DNA of 64,000 nt from Lysobacter enzymogenes (GTDB lineage Bacteria; Pseudomonadota; Gammaproteobacteria; Xanthomonadales; Xanthomonadaceae), in assembly GCF_017355525.1 (NCBI RefSeq), contig NZ_CP067395.1, positions 2,852,001-2,916,000 on the forward strand, written 5' to 3'. Within the stretch, counting starts at the first letter, position 1; each line of letters opens with the position of its first letter. The translations under genes and the position numbers were made by a program. A model generated the notes under the pieces. That model was not told the DNA's origin. It worked only from the letters and a program-made list of their open reading frames with translations, and made no database searches. This document shows positions 1 to 9,226 of this stretch, one piece after another.

Positions 1-119
1 AGGCGCTGGCCGAGCCGCGCCAGTTCCGGATCGTCCGGCGGCGCGGCGGCGGCGGCGAACGCGGCCAGCGTCAGCGCCGCGGCGAGGGCGGCGCGCAAAG
101 CGGACTCACGCTGGCTCAC
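1..119 (-). CDS. Envelope protein, N-terminal fragment (cut by window edge)
   Basis: Only the first 39 or so residues are in the window. They read as a signal peptide (a positive start, then an Ala/Leu-rich stretch ending in an alanine run), followed by an acidic, Pro-rich segment. The start is a GTG whose last bases overlap the stop of the upstream lipoprotein gene (GTGA overlap), so the two genes are translationally coupled. In related bacteria a DUF4398 lipoprotein is often followed by an OmpA-family protein. That identity is inferred from context only; no OmpA domain is visible here. Confidence 0.6.
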   Translation of the reverse strand, partial: MSQRESALRAALAAALTLAAFAAAAAPPDDPELARLGQR

Positions 120-493
120 TGGCCACCTCCCTGCAGACGGCGGCGCAGCTCGGACACTTCGGCCCGGCGCTGGTTGAGTTCGGCATTGGTGATCGCCTCC
201 TTGCTGCGGGCGAAGGCGAGGTCGGCCTCGGCCGTGGCGCGCAGCGCCAGGCGCCGGGCATCCTCGTCCTTGCGCTGCGACAACGCGCCCTGGGCGGCGC
301 TGAGCGCGCTGCGGGCGGCGTTGAGGTCCTGCGGCGCATACTGGTCCGCGTCGGCGTCGTCGGCGCGCATGACCGCCTGCTGGGCCGCGGACAGCTCGCC
401 GGTCGGCGGAGGGGTGGAGGCGCAACCGGCCAGGGTCGAAGCGAGAACTGCGGCCAGCAGCGGCAAACGGATTTGTGCGAAGCTTGTAGGCAT
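116..493 (-). CDS. DUF4398-type outer-membrane lipoprotein
   Basis: A 125-residue protein. It has a lipoprotein signal peptide (residues 1-23) and a clear lipobox, LAGC, so Cys24 should be lipidated. The mature part is an Ala/Arg/Glu-rich helical region (SAAQQAV, LNAARSALSAAQ, RAEVSELRRRL) of the kind seen in DUF4398 proteins, likely forming a periplasmic coiled coil. The stop codon overlaps the GTG of the next gene by 4 bp, so the two form an operon. It diverges from pilU. Function is unknown; a structural or peptidoglycan-associated envelope role is inferred. Confidence 0.75.
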   Translation of the reverse strand: MPTSFAQIRLPLLAAVLASTLAGCASTPPPTGELSAAQQAVMRADDADADQYAPQDLNAARSALSAAQGALSQRKDEDARRLALRATAEADLAFARSKEAITNAELNQRRAEVSELRRRLQGGGQ

Positions 494-595
494 TCTGGGG
501 AGCGCTGTGCGGAAGGGAAGACGCGCGGCGGACATTGTCGTCAAGCCGTCAGCCTGCTTGCAACGGCCGACGGCGTCAACAAGGGGTACGAATGC

Positions 596-1711
596 ATGGA
601 CATCGGCTATTTCTTGAAGCTGATGACGGAAAAGAACGCGTCGGACATGTTTTTGACCACCGGCGCACCGGTCTACATCAAGGTCGAGGGGCGCCTGTAC
701 CCGCTCGGCAACACCGGTTTGCCGCCCGGCATGGTCAAGAAGATCGCCTATTCGCTGATGGACGAGGGCCAGGTTCCGCAGTTCGAGCGTGACCTCGAAC
801 TGAACATGGCGCTCGCCCTGCCCGACGCCGGCCGCTTCCGCATCAACGTGTTCAAGCAGCGCGGCGAAGTCGGCATGGTGATCCGCGCGATCCGCAGCGT
901 GATCCCGAGCATCGAGGAGCTGCAGCTGCCGCAGGTGCTCAAGAGCATCATCATGGCCCCGCGCGGGCTGGTGCTGATCGTAGGCTCCACCGGCTCGGGC
1001 AAGTCGACCACGCTGGCGTCGATGATCGACCACCGCAACAGCAACACCGCCGGCCACATCCTCACCATCGAGGATCCGATCGAGTACCTGCACAAGCACA
1101 AGAAGTCGATCGTCAACCAGCGCGAGGTCGGCCTGGACACCCACGCTTTCCACAACGCGCTGAAGAACGCGATGCGCGAAGCGCCGGACGTGATCCTGAT
1201 CGGCGAAATCCTCGACGCCACCACGATGGAGGCGGCGATCGCGTTCGCCGAAACCGGCCATCTGTGCCTGGCGACGCTGCACTCCAACAACGCCGACCAG
1301 ACCCTGGAGCGCATCCTCAACTTCTTCCCCGAGGCCGCGCACAAGAACGTGCTGATGAACCTCGCGCTGAACCTCAAGGCGGTGGTGTCGCAGCGCCTGG
1401 TGGTCGGCACCGACGGGCGCCGCATCCCGGCCGCGGAAGTGCTGATCAACACTCCGCACATCCGCGACCTGATGCGCCGCGGCCAGGTGCACGAGATCAA
1501 GCAGGCGATGGAGGAGTCGCTGGAAGACGGCATGGAGTCGTTCGACCAGTGCCTGTTCCGCCTGTACAAGGAAGGCAGGATCGAGATGGAGGAGGCGCTC
1601 AAGGCGGCCGACTCGCGCGACGGCCTGGCGCTGAAGTTCCGCCTGTCCGAGGGCGGCAGCGGCGAGCACGATCCGTATGCGGACATGTACGACGCGTCGG
1701 CGACGCACTGA
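596..1711 (+). CDS. pilU: Type IV pilus retraction ATPase PilU
   Basis: A 371-residue PilT/PilU-family secretion ATPase that powers pilus retraction (twitching) at the inner-membrane base of the type IV pilus. The Walker A motif GSTGSGKST lies near residue 139, followed by the Asp box (TIEDPIEYLH), a Walker B-like segment (APDVILIGEI) and the His box (ETGHLCLATLHSNNADQ). I chose the ATG at 596 because AAGGGG sits nine bases upstream and the protein then starts MDIGYFLKLM, as PilU proteins do. The residues after Walker B read GEILDATTM, where PilT/PilU proteins commonly have GEIRD. The lack of pilT beside it is normal only if pilT lies elsewhere. A terminator follows. Confidence 0.93.
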   Translation: MDIGYFLKLMTEKNASDMFLTTGAPVYIKVEGRLYPLGNTGLPPGMVKKIAYSLMDEGQVPQFERDLELNMALALPDAGRFRINVFKQRGEVGMVIRAIRSVIPSIEELQLPQVLKSIIMAPRGLVLIVGSTGSGKSTTLASMIDHRNSNTAGHILTIEDPIEYLHKHKKSIVNQREVGLDTHAFHNALKNAMREAPDVILIGEILDATTMEAAIAFAETGHLCLATLHSNNADQTLERILNFFPEAAHKNVLMNLALNLKAVVSQRLVVGTDGRRIPAAEVLINTPHIRDLMRRGQVHEIKQAMEESLEDGMESFDQCLFRLYKEGRIEMEEALKAADSRDGLALKFRLSEGGSGEHDPYADMYDASATH

Positions 1712-1732
1712 CGCTTCGCAGGCTCGAACAGG

Positions 1733-1762
1733 AAAACGGCCGCCTTCGGGCGGCCGTTTTCG
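1733..1762 (+). terminator. Rho-independent terminator after pilU
   Basis: AAAACGGCCGCC and GGCGGCCGTTTT form a 12-bp stem with a TTCG tetraloop, 22 bp after the pilU stop. The stem ends in four T residues, and its A-rich left arm also allows termination of maiA transcripts from the other side. Confidence 0.85.
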
Positions 1763-1841
1763 TTTGCGCGCCGGCTCGGGAGCGAACGCAGAGCGTCGGG
1801 ACCGACGCCGGCGCCTTGGTTCCCGTTCGCGACGCCGCGGC

Positions 1842-2504
1842 TCAGGCCGGCGGACGATCCGGCTGGTTCTCCGGTTTCGCCCGCTCGAACTCCGGCAACG
1901 CCAGACACGCTTCTTCGATCCGCAACAACGTCGGATACGCCTCCAGCGGCACGCCGAAGCGGCGCGCGTTGTACAGCTGAGGAATCAGGCAGCAATCCGC
2001 CAGCCCCGGCGCGTCGCCTTCGCAGAAGGTGCCGGTGGCCGGATGGTCGTACAGCATCGTCTCGACCGCGGCGAAGCCTTCGCCGATCCAGTGCTTGACC
2101 CAGCCGTCGCGCTCGGGCTGCGGCACGTTCCAGGTGCCGTCGAGGTATTGCAGCACGCGCAGGTTGTTCAGCGGATGGATCTCGCAGGCGATGGTCTGGG
2201 CGATCGCGCGCACGCGATGGCGGTCGCGCGCGGTCGCCGGCAACAGGTTCGGGCGCGGCCAGACTTCGTCAAGGTATTCCAGGATCGCGATCGACTGGGT
2301 CAGCGTGCGCGAGCCGTGCTGCAGCACCGGCACCAGCCCCTGCGGGTTGAGCTGGCGATAGGTCGGATCGTGTTGTTCGCCGCCGTTGCGGACCAGGTGA
2401 ACGGGGACGATCTCGTAGTCCAGGCCCTTGAGGTTCAGGCCGATGCGCACGCGGTAGGAGGCGCTGGATCGCCAGTACGAATAAAGACGCAGTTGATCGC
2501 TCAC
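1842..2504 (-). CDS. maiA: Maleylacetoacetate isomerase (zeta-class GST)
   Basis: A 220-residue protein with the zeta-class GST signature near the N-terminus (YWRSSASYRVRI), where the first Ser pair binds glutathione. An N-terminal thioredoxin-like half is followed by an all-helical half. It isomerises maleylacetoacetate to fumarylacetoacetate, the step before the fumarylacetoacetase encoded just upstream on the same strand. Start is GTG. Together with hmgA and hppD 43 kb away it completes the homogentisate route of tyrosine breakdown. A 260-bp gap to the neighbouring hydrolase gene leaves it open whether they share one mRNA. Confidence 0.93.
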   Translation of the reverse strand: MSDQLRLYSYWRSSASYRVRIGLNLKGLDYEIVPVHLVRNGGEQHDPTYRQLNPQGLVPVLQHGSRTLTQSIAILEYLDEVWPRPNLLPATARDRHRVRAIAQTIACEIHPLNNLRVLQYLDGTWNVPQPERDGWVKHWIGEGFAAVETMLYDHPATGTFCEGDAPGLADCCLIPQLYNARRFGVPLEAYPTLLRIEEACLALPEFERAKPENQPDRPPA

Positions 2505-2764
2505 CGGTAGGCCTTGCTGGGAAACCGAATCAGGTTAACGGGGAAGCCGTGTCGACGGGGTTGGCGCCGGGCCGGCTTGCGACACGGGCCACGTTTGCGC
2601 GGCGCAAGTGGCGAACCATAGCCGGGCGCGCCGCGCAGCGGACCGCCGTTCGTCCCGCGCGCCGCGCCGCCAAGCGGATGCGCTGCGCCGAAACGAAAAA
2701 GGGAACGGACGCGCAAGCGCCCGTTCCCCTGTGCGCACGCGGCCGCGACGCAGCGCGGCGGCGC

Positions 2765-3745
2765 TCAAGGCTTTTCGATGCGCTGCTCGATCGCGCCGAA
2801 CAGGCTGGCGCCGGCGGCATCGAACATCTCGATGCGCACCACGTCGCCGTACTTCATGAACGGGGTCAGCGGCTTGCCGTGCTCCAGCGTTTCCACCGTG
2901 CGCTTCTCGGCGAAGCACGACGCGCCGAGCGAAGTGTCTTCGTTGGCGACGGTGCCGGAACCGACGATGGTGCCGGCCGACAGCGGCCGGGTCTTGGCTG
3001 CGTGCGCCACCAGTTCGGCGAAGCTGAATTGCATGTCGATGCCGGCTTCCGGCGCGCCGAACCACTCGCCGTTGATGTGCGTGGTCAGCGGGCGGTGCAC
3101 CTTGCTGTCGATCCAGGCCGGGCCGAGTTCGTCGGGGGTGACGAACACCGGGCTCAACGCCGAACGCGGCTTGGACTGGAGGAAGCCGAAGCCCTTGGCC
3201 AGTTCGTTCGGGATCAGGTTGCGCAGCGAGACGTCGTTGACCAGACCGATCAGCTGGATGTGGCCGGCGGCCTGTTCGGGCGTGGCCGCCATCGGCACGT
3301 CGTCGGTGATCACCACGACTTCGGCTTCCAGGTCGATGCCGTAGGCCTCGTCGGGCACGCGCACCGGATCGCGCGGGCCGTAGAAGCCGGCGCTGACCGC
3401 CTGGTACATCAGCGGGTCGACATAGAAGCTCTCCGGCACTTCGGCGCCGCGCGCGCGGCGCACGCGCGCGACGTGCGGCAGGTAGGCGCTGCCGTCGACG
3501 AATTCGTAAGCGCGCGGCAGCGGCGCGGCCAGGGCGGCGAAGTCGAGGTCGAAGGCGCCGTCGGCGCGGCCTTCGTCGAGCGCGTCGGCCAGCGCGTTGA
3601 GGCGCGGCGCCGCGTTCGACCAGTCCTCCAGCGCGCGCTGCAGGGTGTCGGCGATGCCGGTGGCGCGCACGGCGCGGGTCAGGTCGCGCGAGACGACGAT
3701 CAGCGTGCCGTCGCGGCCGCCTTCCTTCAGGGATCCGAGTTTCAT
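2765..3745 (-). CDS. Fumarylacetoacetate hydrolase family protein
   Basis: A 326-residue FAA-hydrolase-family protein. The N-terminus (MKLGSLKEGGRDGTL) fits the FAA_hydrolase N-terminal domain, and the C-terminal domain carries the acidic metal-binding segment (DLEAEVVVITDDV) and the glycine-rich ending (GTIVGSGTVANED). It hydrolyses fumarylacetoacetate to fumarate and acetoacetate, the last step of tyrosine degradation. The reading frame is open for 60 codons upstream, but that part is Arg/Pro-rich and untypical; the ATG at 3745 gives the family's usual start. It diverges from the M23 peptidase gene. Confidence 0.9.
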   Translation of the reverse strand: MKLGSLKEGGRDGTLIVVSRDLTRAVRATGIADTLQRALEDWSNAAPRLNALADALDEGRADGAFDLDFAALAAPLPRAYEFVDGSAYLPHVARVRRARGAEVPESFYVDPLMYQAVSAGFYGPRDPVRVPDEAYGIDLEAEVVVITDDVPMAATPEQAAGHIQLIGLVNDVSLRNLIPNELAKGFGFLQSKPRSALSPVFVTPDELGPAWIDSKVHRPLTTHINGEWFGAPEAGIDMQFSFAELVAHAAKTRPLSAGTIVGSGTVANEDTSLGASCFAEKRTVETLEHGKPLTPFMKYGDVVRIEMFDAAGASLFGAIEQRIEKP

Positions 3746-4138
3746 CCAGGCCTCGAGTTCGGTGCAGTCGGGTCGATATGGTTTCAATTGTAACGGATTG
3801 ATCGGGCGCGCCGGCGGGGGCCGGGCGCTGCGATCCGGCCGCGATTGTCGCCCGAGCCGGCCCGCCGCCCCAGTCCTGGACGGCTCACCCGCACGCAGCG
3901 CCGCAGCCCATCCCTTTTGAATCAATCACTTGCGTGAATCACGAATTTTTTTCGCGATCGCGTGATGGGTTCGCTCCCACTTTGCCGGTTGTTTGGATCA
4001 AGCGCGGCGTGGTCACGCCCGGGTTCACCGGGGCAGGCCCAGCCGATGCGGCGGACCGCGGTCCGCGCGCAGGTTGAGGGCACGTCCCTCTGCGACCGCG
4101 TGAACCCAACCAGACACGCCCAGACAAGGAGTTTCATC
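3746..4138. other. Divergent intergenic region between FAA hydrolase and M23 peptidase genes
   Basis: A 393-bp region with no convincing gene. It turns locally AT-rich around 3915-3960, with a run of seven T and the palindromes CGTGAATCACG and CGCGATCGCG. This is the likeliest promoter/operator zone. The peptidase ribosome-binding site AAGGAG lies at 4126-4131. Confidence 0.5.
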
Positions 4139-6118
4139 ATGAAATCGCAGTCTTCCGCCTCCCGCATCTTCCTGCGCTCGCTGCCCGCCGCGCTGCTGCT
4201 CGCCCTCGGCGCCGCCGGCGGCGCCCACGCCCAGGCCCTGGCCATCGATGTGGTCAACCCGATCCAGGACGGCAAGGTCGTGCTCGAAGCGCTCGGCCCG
4301 GCCCAGGTCGGCGGCGCCAAGCAGGGCCGCATCTCGCTGCGCATGGCGCTGCGCAACAACGACACGGTGCCGCTGAAGGTGACCCGGGTCGAAATCCTCG
4401 ACCAGCTCGCCTCCAACTACCTGACCCCGGCCGAGATCGCCCCGGGCACCCAGATCGCGTTCCAGAACTGCAATTGCGATTACGACAACCCCGACCCGGA
4501 CGCGCCGAAGGTGCCGTCCTCGTTCCCGATCGTCATCAACGCGCCGTACCCGAGCACGATCAAGGTCGCGGTCTACCTGCAGGGCTACCGCAACCCGGTG
4601 GTGAAGAACCTGCCGCTGGCCGCGTCGAGCAACGACAACGGCCCGCTGCGCTATCCCGGCCGCGCCAGCGACCTGCGTCCGAACGAAGCCTGGCAGACCT
4701 CCAGCAACCACGTCGGCGGCAGCCAGGCGTTCGGCCTGGACACCAGCGTGACCGGCTGGGACGGCGATTCCTGGGACTCGCGCCGCCCCGGCGGCGCCGC
4801 CAACAAGCCCGAGGGCCAGCGCGCCTACGGCCTGCCGCTGTACGCGATGGCCGACGGCATCGTCTGCGAGTCGCTCAACGATCTGCCGGAATGGAAGAAC
4901 TATCCGCGCGTGTCCAAGGAGATCGAACCCGAGCCGGTCGCGCCGAGCACCGGCCAATACTCGGCCGGCGGCAACTTCCTCAAGATCAAGAGCGGCGACG
5001 AAGTGGCGCTGTACGCGCACATGCAGCCCGGCTCGATCCCGGCCGAACTGCTGGTGCCCGGCGCGACGATCAAGCAAGGCCAGTACCTCGGCAAGGTCGG
5101 CTACACCGGCCAGTCCAGCGGCCCGCACGTGCACGTACACGTCAGCCAGGAAACCTCGCCGGGTTCGTGCGAAGGCAACGCGCTGCGTCCGCGGCCGATG
5201 ACCTTCGCCCAGATCCAGAGCCTGACCCGCAGCGAAGCCCACGCGATGGCCACCGCCAACAGCATGGACCCGACCGACTGGACCGCCCTGAGCAACCACT
5301 CCGCGCCGCATCCGTACAGCATGATCTACCCGAGCAGCGCGGCGTTCCCGTTCGACGCGGCGGAGAAGGACGAGAAGACCTTCATCGGCGTGTGGCGCGC
5401 CGGCAACGCGATCGAGGTGCGGGTCAACAAGCCGAGCTGGAGCAGCTTCGTCGCCAAGCGCGACGAATTGGTCGGCGACGGTTTCCGCCTGGAGAACATC
5501 GACACGTTCGTGGAGAACGGCGACCGCCACTTCGTCGGCGTGTTCAAGCGCGGCAGCGGCGCCGGCGCGCTGTACAACGGCGCCAGCTGGGAGCAGTTCA
5601 CCGCGGTGTGGAAGCAGCTCAGCGACGACGGCCAGCGCTTGGTCGACCTGACCACCTACCTCAGCGGCAGCGAGCGCCACTACGTCGGCGTGTTCCGTCC
5701 CGGCAGCGACCACGCCGGCCTGTGGAGCCACACCGGCTACAGCGCCTTCGCCAACCAGCGCGAGATCGCCGAAGGCCTGGGCCTGCGCCTGATCGACATG
5801 GAGAGCTTCGACATCGGCAACGGCCAGCGCCAGTACGTCGGCGTCTACCGCGCCGGCAGCGACAACAGCGAACTGGCGCGTTCGGCCTCGTGGAGCGCGT
5901 TCACCGCCAAGTGGGACGAGTTGTCCGACGCCGGCTATCGCCTGATCGACGTGGACACTTTCGTCGAAGCCGGCGTGCGCAACTACGTCGGCGTGTACCG
6001 CGCCGGCAGCGGCGGGCATGCGCTGGAAGCGGTCAAGGGCTGGCAGGGGCTGTTCCAGTCGGCGGAGAAGTACGCGACCAAGAATCTGCGGCTGGTGGAT
6101 GTGCAGGCGATCGAGTAA
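4139..6118 (+). CDS. Secreted M23 peptidase with five C-terminal BTRD1-like repeats
   Basis: A 659-residue protein. Residues 1-32 are a signal peptide ending AHAQ. An N-terminal beta-rich region precedes an M23-type (lysostaphin/LasA-like) metallopeptidase domain at about residues 230-345, with ALYAHMQPG and the HxH element GPHVHVHVSQE. Residues 415-659 are five repeats of about 50 residues, each starting GVWR/GVFK/GVYR and ending in a conserved RLxDxxTF...RxYV pattern, matching bacterial tandem repeat domain 1. M23 enzymes cut peptidoglycan cross-bridges, so this is probably an exported cell-wall lytic enzyme; the repeats may bind substrate. The ATG at 4139 has AAGGAG upstream. Confidence 0.85.
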   Translation: MKSQSSASRIFLRSLPAALLLALGAAGGAHAQALAIDVVNPIQDGKVVLEALGPAQVGGAKQGRISLRMALRNNDTVPLKVTRVEILDQLASNYLTPAEIAPGTQIAFQNCNCDYDNPDPDAPKVPSSFPIVINAPYPSTIKVAVYLQGYRNPVVKNLPLAASSNDNGPLRYPGRASDLRPNEAWQTSSNHVGGSQAFGLDTSVTGWDGDSWDSRRPGGAANKPEGQRAYGLPLYAMADGIVCESLNDLPEWKNYPRVSKEIEPEPVAPSTGQYSAGGNFLKIKSGDEVALYAHMQPGSIPAELLVPGATIKQGQYLGKVGYTGQSSGPHVHVHVSQETSPGSCEGNALRPRPMTFAQIQSLTRSEAHAMATANSMDPTDWTALSNHSAPHPYSMIYPSSAAFPFDAAEKDEKTFIGVWRAGNAIEVRVNKPSWSSFVAKRDELVGDGFRLENIDTFVENGDRHFVGVFKRGSGAGALYNGASWEQFTAVWKQLSDDGQRLVDLTTYLSGSERHYVGVFRPGSDHAGLWSHTGYSAFANQREIAEGLGLRLIDMESFDIGNGQRQYVGVYRAGSDNSELARSASWSAFTAKWDELSDAGYRLIDVDTFVEAGVRNYVGVYRAGSGGHALEAVKGWQGLFQSAEKYATKNLRLVDVQAIE

Positions 6119-6149
6119 GCCGGTAGCGGCAACGCAAGCCTGAAGCGCG

Positions 6150-6175
6150 AAACGCCGCCCGCGAGGGCGGCGTTT
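6150..6175 (+). terminator. Terminator after the M23 peptidase gene
   Basis: AAACGCCGCCC and GGGCGGCGTTT form an 11-bp stem around a short loop, 32 bp after the stop codon. Confidence 0.7.
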
Positions 6176-6254
6176 CGTTGTGGGACGCCTGCAAGCCCGA
6201 TGCCGTTCGCTGTTGAGGGAGAAACTTCAACCTCGATGTCGCGGGCTGTTGTCG

Positions 6255-6333
6255 GAAGGGCTTCAGCCCCGACGCTTCTGTTCCGGATCGCCGCGGTCCA
6301 AGCGAAAAACGTCGACGCTGAAGCCCCTTCCAC
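6255..6333. repeat. Inverted pair of 'GTCGGGGCTGAAGCCC' repeats
   Basis: A copy of GTCGGGGCTGAAGCCC type lies on the minus strand at 6255-6277 and another, with one base changed (GTCGACGCTGAAGCCCC), on the plus strand at 6311-6333. Related copies occur at 13093-13117 and 40380-40455. They are always intergenic, so they form a second family of small extragenic repeats in this genome. Confidence 0.65.
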
Positions 6334-6369
6334 CAGCACTGTGGACGGCCGCAGCATCGCTACGCACGT

Positions 6370-9198
6370 TCAACGCGTCGCCAGCCGCGGCGCTTCGCCG
6401 CGCTCCAGCGCATCGAGCCGGCGCAGCAGCTCCGCATCGCGATGCAGTTCCTTGCGCAACAACGGCGCCGCGCTGGCGAATTGCGCCCTCGCGGCCTCGC
6501 GGTCGCCGCGCGCCCACAGCGATTCGGCGTACGGCACCCGCGCCTTGGCGGTCAGGATCGGGTTCTCGCCGTTGCGGCGCGCGCTTTGCGCAACCACGTG
6601 CTCCCAGCCGGCGACCGCGCCGGCCCAATCGCCGCGGCGCTGCGCCAGCTCCGCGCGCAGGGCCGGAATCCGCGCCAGCAGCAAGGCGTTGTATTCGCCC
6701 TTGCCGAGGTCGATGGCGTCGAGCCCGGCCGCGGCTTCGTCGAGACGGTCGCGGCTGAGTTGCCATTCGATCCGGCCCAGATCGGCGGTCAGCACGCCGG
6801 GCAGATCGTCGGCGTAGCGTTCGCGCCACACCGCCAGCGCGCGCTCGACCAGCGGCCGCGCCTCGTCGCCGCGGCCCGTACGCGCAAGCAGGCGGCCAAG
6901 GTAGCTTTCGACCCGCAGCACCCGCCGTTCCTGCGGGTCCAGGTGCTCGCGGCGGATCGACAAGGCCTCGCGCCACAGCCGCTCGGCCTCGCCGACGTCG
7001 CCGCGTTCCTCGGCCAGCGTCGCGGAGTTGTTGAGCACCCGCGCGTAATCCAGGCTGCGCGCGCCGGCGACCTTGGCCATGATCGCCAGCGCGGCGCGGT
7101 AGTGGTCGCCGGCGACGCGGTAATCGCCCATGTCCTGCGCCGCGTCGGCGATGTCGACGTGGATGTTGGCGACCATGTCGCTCTGCTCGCCGTACAGGTC
7201 GCGGGCCAGGCCGAGGTTGTCGACCAGCTCGCGCCGGGTTTCGGCGACGCGGCCCTGGCCGAACAGCACTTTCGCCAGATAGAACTGCTGCACCTGCGCG
7301 GCGACGCTGTGCGCGCCCTGCGCGCGCACCAGATCCAGCGCTTCGCGGAACGCGGCTTCGGCGCGGCTGAGTTCGCCGCGGCGGCGGTACAGCTGGCCTA
7401 GATTGCCGAGCATCGCCGCGCGCTCGGACGGCGACTGCTGCATCGCGTGCTTGCGCCGCAGCGCCTGCGATCGCGCGAACGTGGCTTCGGCCAGGTCGTA
7501 GCGGCTGGCGGCCACCTGCGCCAGACCGAGCGCGTCGAAGGCTTCGGCCAGCGCGCGCGCGTCGCCCTGCGCTTGCCGCAGCGCCAGCGCGCGCTGCGCC
7601 GCGGCCACCGCCTGCGCGCCGTACTGGCGTTCGCTGAGCGAACGCGACAGTTCGACCAGCGCTTGCGCGGCGCGGTCGGGCCGCGCCACCGCCGGGTCGA
7701 GGAATTCGCGCGCGGCGCGCTCTAGCATCGCCTCGGCGCGCTGCGGCTGGCCGAGATTGCGGTAGGCGCGGCCGAGCACCGCGCGCAGGCGCGCGCGGAT
7801 CGCCGGGGTTTCGTCGAGCCCGTGTTCGATCCGCGCCGCCGAGGCATCGAGCACTTGCCGCGCACTGACGTCCTGGCGCGCGCGCGCGCCGCGCATGCTC
7901 GGGTCGGCGGCGTCGAACGCCGAGACCAGGAATTCGCTGACTTGCTCGGCCACCGCCGCTTCGCGCTCGGCGCGCGCGCGTTCGGCGCTGACCCGCCAGA
8001 CGAAGCCGCTGGCCAGCGCCAGCACGGTCGCGGTCGCCGCGGCTTCGCGCCAGTGCCGGCGCAGGTAACGGCCGAAGCGGTAATTCCAGGTCGGCGCGCG
8101 CGCCGACACGGTGCGCCGGCTCTGGTAGCGCAGGATGTCCCGGGCCAGCGCTTCGACCGAGGAATAGCGCTGGCGCGGATCCAGCGCGCAGGCGCGCTGG
8201 GCGATCGCGTCGAGGTCGCCGCGCAGCTTGCCGCGCCAGCCGCAGCGCGGCGACGCCAGCGCGCTCGGCGCCGGCACCGGCGCGTCGCGGTCGCCGACGC
8301 CGCGGCCGAGCGCGCGGCAGGCCAGCAACTCGGTCAGCAGCACGCCGAGCGCGAACACGTCGCTGACCACGCTGACCCGCGCGCCGCCGAGCAGTTCCGG
8401 GCTGGCGTAGGCCGGCGTGCAGAAGCCGTGGCCGCGCTCGGCCCCGTCCGGCGCATCGCCCGGGCGCCGGTCCAGCGCCTGGGCGATGCCGAAATCCAGC
8501 AGCACCGGCTCGCCGTCCGCGGCCACCAGCACGTTGGCCGGCTTCAGGTCGCAGTGCACGATCAGCCGCTGGTGCGCGCTCTGCACCGCGCCGCAGATAC
8601 GCTGGAACAGATGCAGGCGCTGCTCCAGGTCGGGCGCGCTGCGCTTGCAGTACTCGTCCAGCGGCTCGCCCTGCACGTACTCCATGACCAGATAAGGCTG
8701 GCCGGCGGGCGTGGTGCCGCCGTCGTACAGGCGGGCGATGTTGGGGTGCTGCAATTCGGCCAGCAACTGCCGCTCCGCCGCCAGGCGCCGGGCGAATTCG
8801 TCCTGCTCGCTGCGGCTGCGGCGCACGCCGTCGCTGCGCAACAGCTTGATCGCGGCCTGCTGGCGGAACAGGCCGTCGGCGCGTTCGGCCACGAACACCG
8901 TGCCCATGCCGCCGCTGGCGACGCGTTCGACCAGCAGCCACGCGCCGAGGCGATCGCCGGCGCGCAGTTCGTCGGCCGCGTCGGCGCCGTCCGCGCCGGT
9001 ATCGCCGGCGATCAAGGCCTGCAACGGCCGCGCCACCGCGCCGAGTTCGTCGGTCTGCGCGCGCAGCAGTTGCAGCGCTTCTTCGATCAGCGCGGGATCG
9101 TCGCTCAACCCGGCCAGCGCATCGCGCCAGCGTTGCGGCGGCAGGTCGCAGGCCGCGTCGAACAAACGCCGCAGTTGCTGCCAATGCTCGGTCTGCAT
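6370..9198 (-). CDS. Membrane Ser/Thr protein kinase with TPR sensor domain
   Basis: A 942-residue protein. The kinase domain spans about residues 85-365: glycine-rich loop (VERVASGGMGTVF), catalytic lysine in AAIKLL, catalytic loop HCDLKPANV, DFGIAQ and the APE-like ASPE. A hydrophobic segment follows at about 385-400 (ATATVLALASGFVW). The rest, from about residue 410, is a long Ala/Arg/Leu-rich TPR array. The catalytic loop has Cys where most eukaryotic-like kinases have Arg (HRD), making it a non-RD kinase, so activation-loop phosphorylation may not control it. The ECF sigma gene 28 bp upstream on the same strand is the likely partner or output. Confidence 0.88.
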   Translation of the reverse strand: MQTEHWQQLRRLFDAACDLPPQRWRDALAGLSDDPALIEEALQLLRAQTDELGAVARPLQALIAGDTGADGADAADELRAGDRLGAWLLVERVASGGMGTVFVAERADGLFRQQAAIKLLRSDGVRRSRSEQDEFARRLAAERQLLAELQHPNIARLYDGGTTPAGQPYLVMEYVQGEPLDEYCKRSAPDLEQRLHLFQRICGAVQSAHQRLIVHCDLKPANVLVAADGEPVLLDFGIAQALDRRPGDAPDGAERGHGFCTPAYASPELLGGARVSVVSDVFALGVLLTELLACRALGRGVGDRDAPVPAPSALASPRCGWRGKLRGDLDAIAQRACALDPRQRYSSVEALARDILRYQSRRTVSARAPTWNYRFGRYLRRHWREAAATATVLALASGFVWRVSAERARAEREAAVAEQVSEFLVSAFDAADPSMRGARARQDVSARQVLDASAARIEHGLDETPAIRARLRAVLGRAYRNLGQPQRAEAMLERAAREFLDPAVARPDRAAQALVELSRSLSERQYGAQAVAAAQRALALRQAQGDARALAEAFDALGLAQVAASRYDLAEATFARSQALRRKHAMQQSPSERAAMLGNLGQLYRRRGELSRAEAAFREALDLVRAQGAHSVAAQVQQFYLAKVLFGQGRVAETRRELVDNLGLARDLYGEQSDMVANIHVDIADAAQDMGDYRVAGDHYRAALAIMAKVAGARSLDYARVLNNSATLAEERGDVGEAERLWREALSIRREHLDPQERRVLRVESYLGRLLARTGRGDEARPLVERALAVWRERYADDLPGVLTADLGRIEWQLSRDRLDEAAAGLDAIDLGKGEYNALLLARIPALRAELAQRRGDWAGAVAGWEHVVAQSARRNGENPILTAKARVPYAESLWARGDREAARAQFASAAPLLRKELHRDAELLRRLDALERGEAPRLATR

Positions 9199-9226
9199 GC
9201 TCTCTCCCGCGCGCCGCGGCGGGCGC

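Noticed and set aside
116..1708. A 530-codon minus-strand frame covering pilU
   Set aside because: Only the last 125 codons (from 493) form the real lipoprotein gene. The rest is antisense to pilU and compositionally unlike protein.
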